Origin: Oxyruncus cristatus
Lineage: Eukaryota > Chordata > Aves > Passeriformes > Cotingidae
Assembly: GCA_013399855.1 (NCBI GenBank)
Contig: VXAY01002187.1
Span: forward strand, 88,326 to 152,325
Length of the DNA: 64,000 nt
Reading direction: 5' to 3'
The translations under genes and the position numbers were made by a program. The notes below the pieces were generated by a model, which was not told where the DNA came from, did not search any database, and saw nothing but the letters and a program-made list of their open reading frames with translations. Positions 44,101 through 56,100 of this stretch are shown here, piece by piece (position 1 is the first letter of the stretch; every line of letters starts with the position of its first letter).

Positions 44101-47100
44101 AATTTCACCTGCTGTGGAATCATTCCTAGCTGGCCACCAATACAGATGGCAGTACGCGTGCCGGAAAGTAACTCCATGCAGTGGAAATTCTCCAATGCAG
44201 ACAAGCCATTCTAACCCCCATCAGTAAAATACTGAAAGGTCAAACAATTCTGAAATCAACTGTATTGACTTGGGAATTACCCAATCAAAATCTATATGAA
44301 ATTCTGGTTAGTGCACAATTTGGTAAACATTTGATAAGGATCTGCATGTCCTCCATTCGGTTTTTAGTTATAGTTCTCCTGCTTGCCATGGAAACAGTTC
44401 CATAACAATACTGAGTGTTGCCTTTTGGGTTTTGGGGTCTTCTTCTGGGTTTTGTTTGTTTTGCTTTGTTTTTTTTTTTTAAAGAAAATAATATCTTATT
44501 TAAGGCAACTAGCACCCACTCAAAACACCACAATTGGAGTCTGACCCTGGAAACAGAATCGTAGGGAACCAGCTCTCACTGCAAAAATAGCTCAGAAGTT
44601 TTGCAGTAGCTGAAATTTGTTTCTCACTGTACCTGCATACAAAATCTCTTCCTCAGCTTTCATATTTTGTTTTTATCCAGTAGTTAATAGACGGATATAA
44701 ATTAGAAGAAAATGTATCTGCTTTTAGTTTATATTAAAAAAAAAAAAAANNNNNNNNNNNNNNNNNNNNNNNNNNNNNNNNNNNNNNNNNNNNNNNNNNN
44801 NNNNNNNNNNNNNNNNAAACCAAACCCCAAACAACCTCCCCTGCAGACAGACACAGGCAGCTTTCATTTAAAAATCACCAGAGCCATTAAAATTCTGCAG
44901 CCAACACTCACGTACTTTCACTTCAGTGTGAAAGAGATGAATGTCTTGACAACGAAAGCATGCAGTTAGTGTACTAGACAAAAAGATACCTGCTTAAAAT
45001 GTGCAAGTCAACCTCCCTGCTTATATTTAGAATTCAACTGTTCACTATTCCTATTTCAAGGCCATTTTAATTCTTTTCGTTATAATAGATTGGCAACTGC
45101 CTGCAGGATGAACTGTATTTAACAGAGTATTGCCTATTTTCCCAGTCTGGTAAGTACCAAGAGACAGCACCCTACAAAGACATAATTAGAGACTTAGACT
45201 GAACTGAAACAGAATCATGCAATGGAGTATGTGGAGACAACTTCACAAAAACATTATAGAAAAATATGTGAGGCACAGCAAAGCCAGGAAGTGATACTAT
45301 TTGATAAGAAGGCAAGCTTTCATAATAAAAAAGGTATTATGTTTGATATAAGGTACCCATTTTATGAACTGGTTTTACTAACTTCCTCCCCTCCCTCAGA
45401 ACGAGAAAAAATTTGATTTGTTATTAAGAGACCAAATAAGGCATGCTGATGATTTAATAATTATTCACCCTACAAGCTTCAAAATACAAAGAGCACAGAA
45501 TGCAAAAGGAAATATTCCTTTGCATTCGAATATGCCAGGACTTGAAGTTTTAGTTGCATTTGAAGACTCACCAAAAGTTATTGTAAATTTGAAAGTACAG
45601 AGGAGATAAATATTCACTTATAGCTGTGACTAACATGTCTAAAAACATACTTGAATTCCAAAATGAGTTTTTCTTTCATTTAAAACTTACAGTCCCATTA
45701 ATCAAGATTCATAAATGCAACGATAAACATACTTCTAAAGAAGTGCTGAAAGCAAGAGACCTCAATAAGAAAAAGTTTGGTTTGATACTTCTTTATGACT
45801 TAAACCAACTTGTCTTTACAACTGACAGTATTATTTGCTGGTAACAAAACAGAAACTGAGACAACACATTCTTACTAGAAATGCTGTTGGAATGTTAACT
45901 GCACAGACAGTGGATGGCATGTCCTTTGACACCTGAACTTGCATAATTACTGTGACTATTGAGGCAAAACACTGGGTGCCCTGGCAGACGTGCACATGTG
46001 CAAAATACCTGCTGCACTCATGTGGTTCATGAGCACAGGCTCAGTCACAGCACGTGTTAAAAAAGAAAAAGTAATACTTGGGGGCACTTTTCTCCATGTA
46101 ATTTCTGATAACTTTGCTTAATTTTTGGCATCCAAACTAGCATATTTTGAAATGGAAAAAATTCTCCTCCACTAACATTTGCACATGAAAGCATTAGACC
46201 TGCAGGACATTTTTCTTGCCTGAACAGGAAACCTGCATGTTTTAATTTTATGTTAATTTTCAGAATATGACACGCAATCTTTAAGAAACGTTCAAAAAAG
46301 CATCCCACTCTCTTACAGCATTGCATTTAATTATACCAGTAGACAAACAAAGGGTCTGTTTAGGGACTACAGTCAGCTAGTCAATGAGTTCTAACACTGG
46401 ATGGTAACTCATGGCAACAGGGAGACAGAAAAGACAGCAGACTAGATACAAATAGCAGTCCATCTTGCTATTCAGGATCAGAAGAAACAGCACTGCAGAA
46501 GGAGGAAAAAAAAAAAAGCAAAACCAAAAAAACGCCACCAAAACAGTAATGAACCTGCCAGAAAGCACAATTGGTATCACAAAGCCTACTCTTTCCCCAC
46601 AACCTTCGTGCTCCTCCTTTTACTTTATGCCTTAAATTTTTGCTGAAGGACCATTTCAGTTTAGCTACTTTACTTCAGTTTGGGAGCTCTGATTCTTCTT
46701 TTCCTATTAATCATTTAAAAAAAAAGGGGAGGGTGGGGGGGAGTAAATACCCTTACCAACTGAACAACTGACCGGGCATCCTCCTCACTGCAACAAAATG
46801 GGCTGCCACTCACCAGAACATTTGTGCTGAAAAATGAAATTAAAAACATGCTTTATCAATCAGTGGAAAAGAGCCACACACAACTAAGTACCTATGGGAA
46901 AAAAAAAAGCCAAATACCTTCACATAGAGAGCTCAGAAATGTGTATCTGCAAGAAATGAGGAAGTCAAAAACACAAAGTAACCAGTAATGCTCAAAGGAA
47001 CAGGCGTGTGGAAGGGTTCATTGTTCCTTTGGGTTTGATGGGGTGTTTTAGGCTCCATGTTCTACATTAGTGCAATCAGTGCTCACACTCAGTGCTTCTG

Positions 47101-50100
47101 GCTGCTAACCTGGGTACAGTCCAGAGGACCACAGTTAAGAAACTAAATCCCCCAAAAAAGTCAGCAGAGATAAGCTGGCATTTCCTGAGCGAGTTGAAGA
47201 ACGTCTAGATGGCCAGCACAGATGGTGTGAACGTCCCCCATCTCTTATACCTTGAAGGATGGGCAGATTCTGTGGCAGGTCACAGAAGTAACAGCAGGTT
47301 ACTTCAGTAACCTATCTACAGTATCTAACAGGAATGAAAAGCAGGCCAAAATTCTGCTCCTACATAGAACAGCAGATACCTGTAGTACTTCCAGACAGCA
47401 GACAAACTCTGCTGGACAAATCCTTTGAAAAAATGTTTCCCTATGAATCTGTATCCTTTCACACAGAAAGTGAGTTTGGTCATGAGTTTTTAATGTCCCA
47501 CATAGTGAACTGAAAGAACTTCAATTCCTCAAAGCAAGACTACAATATCAACTTTTTTTTAATTTTATCAACATGAAGCTCAAAGTGCCTCTTAAATGAT
47601 AAAGACCAAAATCTGAATATTGTCCTACAGTATTCTTGCCATGCAAAAGTAAAATTACCAACCTGTCCAACTGCTAACATGTTGGGCAATTGCTGGACAA
47701 TCAGCTTCAGGAAGGAGAGAGAAAGTCACATTTTCCCAAAGCAGAAGACAACAGTAACTACCTGAGAACAGCTTCTCCCACAGCCTCTGCCCTCTTGTTC
47801 TAGCTAATGACAATCTACAGTCCTTGGAAAGCACCAGCCCTGCTATTCAGGGCCTCTAGTGCCAGAACTGCCAATGCAAACTAGTCCAGAGACCTTAACA
47901 AAGTACATTTTAATTCAGACCAGGCCAAAGGCTAGTAAAGAACAATAGTTTGGTTCTCTTACTCCAGAGAGCAACTAAAAAATATGGAATGCTAAGCTGC
48001 CAAAGAATTTTACAACACAGCAGTGCAGCAGTGAAGGATAGCATAAACACTGACAATAGGACTGGTACAGAATACCAAGATTCTCTCAAAATGATCCCGA
48101 ACAAACACTCTGGGGCCATTCCTCGAAAACTGAAGTAACCTATGCCACTTTTACGTAACGCCATAATGTATAGCATTGTGTATGTAAATCATCATCATAC
48201 AAGGTGTAATTAATCAATCATGCTCTATTATCAATTAATTATCAATCAAACCCAGGAGTATTCCTGTTATCTCAAACAAAAAAAAATTTAAGCCATTCAC
48301 GGACAGTTGCAACATGTTGAATAGCACCAGTACCAGCATAATACAAAGAGCAAGAGAAATGACTGGATACCTACCAGTTAATAGTACCTCCATCAGCTTT
48401 TTTATGAAGCAAAGCTTTCCAGTGTTCATGGGTGGATTTAATAATTTCAACAGCAAAATCCTAGTTTACATGAAGAAAATTTTTATGAATTAAAGTGTTA
48501 TTAAACAGAAAAAAAAGCCACAGAACTAGTTTATTAAAACATACTATTTCATGTTATTTTAAGGGGCCTCCTTTGAGGGCTCATTAAATTTCTGGAGAAT
48601 ATAACACCTTTTTTATGAAAAGAAACAAACTTCCCTATCTTTCAAATACACTGGCTACACATTCAGGACTTCCCTGAGTCCTCAGCCAGAAAATATGAAT
48701 GCTGCATGAAAGAAATGAAATCAGCACTACATGCTAAGCAGACCCCTACTGCTGCAGAAAACTGTACCAGTTCCTAAATGGGACAAAGTGTGAGAGCTAC
48801 GACTGTGCTGTTACATGTGTGTGTCAGGGTCAGAATTAGGGTTTCCCCTCCAGAGGCAAAATTTGCCTTTACTTCATTAATTGCCCAATCATATACTTAA
48901 GCATTTGCAAGAACGTAACATGTCAGCTGCTTAACAGTTTCTGTTTGTTTGAAACAAAAGTAAGCTTAAAAAAAATAAAGTAAAATAAGCCCTCAGTATC
49001 CAGATGATGATAGCTAGACTGGCTTGCAAAAAAGTTGCCAACAGAACATTCACATTTCCTAACAAAGAGTGACTTGGAAAAGTGCCACTGGAACATTGTG
49101 AACTTCACCAGAGCTGCTGGAGCACAGCCGCAGCCGCCTGGCCACATCCTGGGTCTCTAGAAATGCTTGAGAATTATTCAAGTGCTCCAAACCAGCTATC
49201 TCAGGGCATTTAGTGCTTCCAAGCTGAACTCCAACGGCCTGAGAGGGGATATGCTGTTCAGCTGTGGCTCCAGAGCCACACTCTGCTTTACAGTGCAGGA
49301 AAATCTCTAAGAGCTGTTCCTGGGAGAACAGAGGAGAGATCAAACCTTATATCTATCAAACCTTACAACTCCACACTTGATTCATTTTAAAGATATTTTT
49401 AGTGCAGAAGGGAGTCAGGGCATCTCTTTAACCAGACAAAACATGTAAAGTTGCCTGTGCTGGTTAGAAGGCATTATGTAACTTTGATAGCACCCTGCAA
49501 GGTGAACTAGCTGACACATGGACATCATTCATTAGAAACCTGTGATTCTTTGCCAAGAATAATCTACAGAGAATGTCTAATATACAAGTTGCAAAGCCAT
49601 TTTACTGAAATCACATCCCATTTCCTCTGGAAAAATCCAGGTATTTTCTTCAACAAGGTCTACTCCTGGGTCCATTCCCCTTTCAAACACCAGCCATTTT
49701 AACTGTAGGTAGTTTAAAAAGTCATTCATTTTTCTAAAAGGAAAAGGGGAAATATCTTTTTAGCCTTCAAGCCAAACAGTTTGAATGTTTTTACACAGAA
49801 TTACCAAGAAAAGTACACCTTGAGCAAATACCTACTATGAAAAAATCTGCAACTCATTGTCTGCATAGCCTTAATAAAAGTCAGAAATATTATCAAACAG
49901 GGCTGAAAAAACACCTGAAAAGACAACCTGCTCGTTCCTCTGACAGGGAGAACGAAAAATGCCTCGAAAAATGCCTACAAACACACAGATGTGTGTAAAA
50001 GTCTCATCAGCATTAGGACTGAATGTTTTTTGCAGACTTCCTTTAATGACCTATGCATTTTCCCTGAATAAAATGTACAGCAGCAAATATTATTTAATCC

Positions 50101-53100
50101 TAGCCTAATAAATTGTATTCAGAAGTCCCTCACATCAAAATTCTTTTCATTAAACCTCCTCCTTCACAATTCCAAAAATTCTAGGATGTATTATAGAGGC
50201 CTCATGACAGAATAATGCATCTTTAATTTTGCATTGTCTTCACCTTGTCTTTAAACTCTCCATTAAAAGCAAAATGATTTTCCGGTTTATCATCAGGGAC
50301 TTTATATAATCGGAACCAGTCAAGTGTAGCCTCAAGGTAGCCCGGTTTGTGCTTCTTGACATCATCAATATCTGTAGGTTAAAAAGGAAAAAAAAAAAAA
50401 AAANTTTTAATCACGGGGTTTGTAACATTCATTTTTTAAAATTTCCTAAAGGATCTGCAAGCAATTTGATTGCACTGAACACTTTCAAAGTCATTCGGGA
50501 ACTTCACTTTATTACATTTGCTGCCCAGAGTTGAATATCTTACGATTTCACAACCATGCTAAGCAGGTAAACCAGTTGCCTCCTGACATTTGTTAATTAA
50601 GACCCAAAGGGCCAATGAATAAAAGGACCATATTTGCAACAGGAGAAGAAGAAAATTCCATATTTATAGACTTTCATCTCAGTAGGTATCTCTTGCAATA
50701 CTTAGATTATTCACTGAGGTAATTTTCTTCCCTCACAACTGCAGGGGCTACAAGCATTTTTTGGTAATGAAAAAATAGCTAGTAAAAACAATTTCAACAC
50801 ACGAATTTTTAAACTAGCACCTCAAAACACAATACAGGCATGACTTCTCAAAGTTGTATTAAAGACATCCCTTTGTTTATGTGACTTCCAAATTCAGCCC
50901 CTTCAGTAAAAGACAGGTATGTGCCAGGAGCACTAAACACTAACTTTACTAATAACGCTGTGGTATCTGCATATGATAAGCATATCACAATGATAAGCAA
51001 TTCTACCTCTATCTCTATAATCCCAACGTGCAAAGATGTAACAGGACACAGAGGGGAAGGTATGCCATTTGTGGGACACCCTTGTGAGGAAGAGTTGAAC
51101 ACTGCCACAGCGTGTACACAGAGATTAAACAGTCACATAGTAATTCTGCTTTAAGACTACACTGCATGTAGTCTTGCACAAACACTGTTGCATCAAAGAC
51201 GCAGCTCATGATCTTAAATCCTTACCTGCTGTGCAAATCAAATTTTACTGGCTTGTCCTTTGAGACTACCATCACTTCTGTCACTTGCAGTGGGGTGGTC
51301 CTATCAACCCATTAGCAAATTAATGTTTACGTGGAAAAGCTTTCACTACTTTTCTAATTGATTTTGATACAATAAAGGATTTTGTCCTTTCCAGAAACCA
51401 AGTACTTTGTAGGTGGTGTAATCTTTCTGTTTCCCTCTTACAGTCACTTCTGAGGGAAATGGGAGCTGACTTTTTATTGCTGTAGTCTTCCAGCTATTTC
51501 ATAACCTCACTCTGCTCAGGCCACCTTCCATGGTGTTACTCTCCTTCTCTACTGTTTTGCAAGTCACTCGCTCAGGTCTCCATTCTTTACTCCCTCATGC
51601 CCTCTCTCTATACTGCTTGGATACTTCATTCTCTTCTCCCATAGATATGCCTCATCCAGTGACATCTGCTGATTGGCAGCGATTCCTGATAAGATACTCT
51701 TCCGTCTACCCAGTCCTAAAAACCAGATTTTCAGAGTTGTTTAGTCCACGGAATTGACACCCATTCACGTGCTTTCCATCTTGAAGTATCTTTTCAAAAT
51801 TTCATCGTGAACCTGAACAAAGGCAATAAAGTATTTCTAAAGAGAGTAGTAAGAGAGGAGGAAAGGTCTTGTGCTACAGACCATTCAATTCTCAGTAGGC
51901 CACCATGAGAGATGACACGTGGACTGAACTGCCAGGCCAAACCTCTGTGAGAAGATATGTTGAGTATTCATAAGCATCTGATAGATGCCACTCCCAAATT
52001 CCACTGCATTACACAAAACCCAAAGAATAAAGCATAAAACTTTGAATAACCCCATGCAAATTTTTGCTTTTGCACACACTTAATAGGGCTACGTGTTTAT
52101 GGACTCAGAGTAAAACACATTTTGAACTTGGATACTGGCCATCTGTCTGCAGGAGATTAGGGAGTTGCATTGGCAGAATCCCAGAAAAAAGCAAGGGCAT
52201 ATAAGGCTGTGCTAGAGGCAGGTCTTCTGGCTGGAATACGTGTTTAAGAGCACAAGAGGCATTTCACTAGGATGGGTGGGCAATACCAACCAGAAGGAAT
52301 GATTTAGAAAAGGGTGGGATCTTGGGCATTAATAAAACTGCAGCTCCAATTCAAATCGGTTTCAGGGCGCCAGTGTATCTTCCTGTTCTGTCCAAGCAAA
52401 AGAATATCCCCCCTCCAACTTGAACCCTTGTCATCTCCTCCTCTTTTGAGGTCTGAATTCACAATTTATAGCATTTGTTGAAGAGACAGTGTCTCCTCAA
52501 GTCTGTAAAGCAAACCAGGCTGCTGCAGCAATGTCCTTGGCTCTCAGCAGTAGACAAACTCCAGATCTCCATCTCCAGACACTACTTAAATTCAAGTACA
52601 CTTTCTCACACTGCTGCTCCTTTTTTCTGGTTCCTGTTCCAGCAAATGTCTCTCCTAACTCTGCTTCTCCATTCTCCCTACTTGATTATTTGCTTCCTAT
52701 TCCCATAAAAACTATTCATCAAAAATGCTTTACTGTCTACTATCTGACACTTGGTCCTTCTCATCTGTTGGCCCTTATTTATAAGATTTAAATTTATCTA
52801 AAGGACCCAAAGATTAGGATAGGCTTCGGGACAGACTTTACTTCCTTATGACAGGGATGACCATCTTCATGGACAGAATTATCTCCCTGAATTTCACACT
52901 CTCTTTTACCAGAAAATACCTTGCCTAGGTAAAATGACTAAACAGAATCAGGCTACAGCATTATATGGCTGCTGAATATTCTGGTTTTGAGGACTTAAGA
53001 AGACAAGCATTGGCTGCTTTTATTTCCTTGGTTCCTGACAAGTTATTCTCCTTCATCCCTGTGCTTCACTTCACTACTCTTTACTATAAAGAACAGCTAC

Positions 53101-56100
53101 TGAGCATCAAACAAAGCTTAAATGCTTGAAGGAAAAAAAAAGTCCCAAAACATCTGTATTATAGTGGGAGTTGGTGGCAAGCAACAGAATAAAGTGCAAC
53201 AATGCAACAAAACAAACAAACAAAAAAAATGATCCTGTTGCTGTGGAGTCAGCACATAGTACAAGATAAAAGGAAAACAGCAGCTCTCGCATCACTCAAC
53301 AGCCACCTGATCAGTCCATTAAAAGTCACCACAGAAAAACTTGAAAGACAGCTTGTCTTCCACTCTGAAATCCAAACAGCCTCTTTGGGACATCAGAGGG
53401 AAAAGGATAAAAACATACTCAGAAAACAGAAGAGTAAGCAAAGAAAGGTAAAAGAAAGGATCAGAAGAAGAAGTACCATGATTTACTGCACTGACATCTA
53501 TAGAAGATAGCTGCAAATTATTTTAATTAAAAAAAAAAAACCAAAACCAACTTATATGTCATTTCTGCAAATGCTATTAAGACACTTTTTTCTGACCCTG
53601 ACTTCTTACCTTCCCTCAGAGTGATATATTTACGCTGATGTCAAAAGGGGCTAAGCAGGTGTGGGAGCAGCAAGCATGTACATGGCCCATGAAACTATGG
53701 CAGTTCACCTCTGCAAGCAAGCCCTGCTCAAAATGACAGAGTGCAAAGGCCAGGCTGCCGCAGGTACCAGCCAGCACGTACCCACCGGGCTCCAGGAGGT
53801 TTTTTCTTTATGCTGCCTACATAAAACCACAGGTCTTATTTTTCTGGACACCAAAGTTAAGCACCAAGGGTTAAAAAGAGATGGCTAATCACATTAAGGG
53901 CTGCAGTTTAGTCTCAACAAGGAAAATCTCTAGAGGCTGGCACAAAGAAGTGCTGCTAGCTCTCTGTCAAGGGAGTGAGCCAATGCGAACACAGATCACA
54001 CTTCTATCTGGCTTTACAAAAGAGAGCAACAAAAGCATTTGTACAAAACTACCATTTTTAGTACAACAGATGCTGCTTCTTGCAAGCAAAGCTAAAGCAA
54101 CATGCTTGCAGCAAGCTTTCTAAACAAGGTCTGTGGGAAGAGAGGACATATGTTTTTAATAACATCTTATAAACATTTACAGGAAGCAGCAGCTAATTCC
54201 ATATAAAGGCATTTGGTGTATTTTGAGCAGGGGGTAGGAGGGGAGCCTTGGTACGGATAATTAATTTCTCATACTGAGTGCTTACACAAATCCACAACAA
54301 AGGTTTTACGGGCCTCTGCTGCTTCTCTGCATATAAATACATTCACATGCAAGGAAGGGTCTTGTAACAATATATACAATATACTTTGGTTTTGCCATTT
54401 AGGGTTTCATCACTTTACCCTATCTTGAGATGCACTTTGTAAAAGCAGTATGGCGACACAGCACAGTTAACTACACCAATGCCAGCAAAAGGCAGAGTAA
54501 CAAAGCCAGCAGATATCACCAACTGCTGCTGAATACATCCAGACACCTTTCCACAGGCAGTAGCAAAAAATGGCTGCTAAGATTCCAGGCCAGTAAAACA
54601 TCTCCGAAATGCCACCCAGCATACATGACTAGTCCAATGTGCTGAAGGTAGGCAAGATGCCCTTTTGAGAGTCAGACTCTTCATAAGCTGCTTCAAACAC
54701 AATTCCTGCTTCAGTTGCCAGTGACTTTTAAAAACTCTTGGCCAACATGAAGAAGAACATACATTTAGACCAAATCACAGCATGAAAATATTACTCCTCC
54801 TTTACGGCCTCAACCTAGTAAAGCACATCAGATATGCATGTAAACTCCAATATTTTAAGTTCAATCCAAATTATGAGGTAACCAGATAAGCAGCCTTTCT
54901 ACTCCTGGCTACTATTTCACAGAAAAAAAGCCAAAACCAAACCAACCAAAATGCAACAAAAATATTAATAATAATAAAAAAATCAACCAGGGCTATTACA
55001 TCACCAAGATTTAGTGTTCCAGTCTGCAAAGGAGCTTTAGGTCCTTTCTCAGAGTTGCTTGGTCTCAAGTTACTGTGCCGGTCCACTAATGGCCATCTGC
55101 CTAGCAACTGCCTAGGCAGAAAGACAATAGCCAGTAAATAAATCTGAAGATGTCTAGTTTTAGTCTAAAAGAAACCTTCTCACACAGCTATCTGCATACA
55201 GCTTGTATTTGGTGTGAGATTGTCCCCACGCCCATCAGAATTAAGTGCTATTATTTCAAACAGATTGCCTTCCAAAATCAGTCCAAAACGACACTAAACC
55301 CCAGTTATTCCCACTGATGACGCAGTTCCCACTTGAAGAGGTGCTAAGCATTGCTAATCATTCCTGGGTATTGTCAGTGTAAATTAGAGTTTCTCATTGC
55401 TCTGTGTGAAAGAGAGAGTTCTAGGCGGGGTTTCCAATTTAAACCAGTATTTATCAATAAATGCCTGCAGGACACAGAACAGTGGAGTGCTATGAATGAG
55501 AACCACTCAGAAGTTGGGACTGCTCAGTTCGAAGTTCTGTGAAGTCTCAGAAAAATCAATGGCACTTATGAGAACGCTCACGATCCCGGAAGGAGAATAT
55601 ACAGAGTACCTGGGATGTGCTTAATGCGGCAAGAGGAGTTAACACACTGCGCCGGCTCAGGATGGGGCTTGCGACTAATCACCACTCTGGTGTCTCGGAA
55701 TTATCTTTTCCAAATGTTCACTGGGGGCTGTGCACATACTGAGCTGAAAGCAAATGTGATGATTCTCAGTCCAATTGGAAATGTTTAACAAATGATACAA
55801 AAATGACCGAACAGGATTAGAAGGCAGCACTTAGTCTCATCTCCCCCAGGAGACCACCTCCATAACACAGCAGCACGTCAATTACCGAGGAGAGACCAGT
55901 TTTATCTGTAGCTGCCATCCCTTTACGCTGAAATAATTAACAACTTTGGGAAGGGGGAAAAACAAGTATAAAAGGACATATTGTACTGCCGGCTCCAACA
56001 GATTTGTTTGTTTTCAGACAGAAGAATGATTGCTGTTAAACACTGCAAGCCAGTCATGTTTTGTGAAAGCAGATGGGGGCTTTTTTTCCCCCCTTTTCTT

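Larger units (their letters stand above)
42196..46756 (-). other. PPA2: PPA2 intron with assembly gap and SINE relic
   Basis: A 4.6-kb intron with donor gtaagg. It contains a MIR-like relic (43018-43115), a short (AC)n at 42567-42581 and the 67-base N run at 44750-44816. Three consecutive short + strand open frames at 45222-45844 lie in different frames, with stops between them, and are not a gene. Confidence 0.85.

Noticed and set aside
45222..45844. Three successive + strand open frames that might form a decayed gene
   Set aside because: They are separated by stops in different frames, are AT-rich with Lys/Ile/Asn-biased translation, and resemble no family I know. They lie antisense to PPA2 in intron.
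51152..51174. Perfect 9-bp hairpin aagactaca/tgtagtctt
   Set aside because: Chance level for this window length; no flanking extension.
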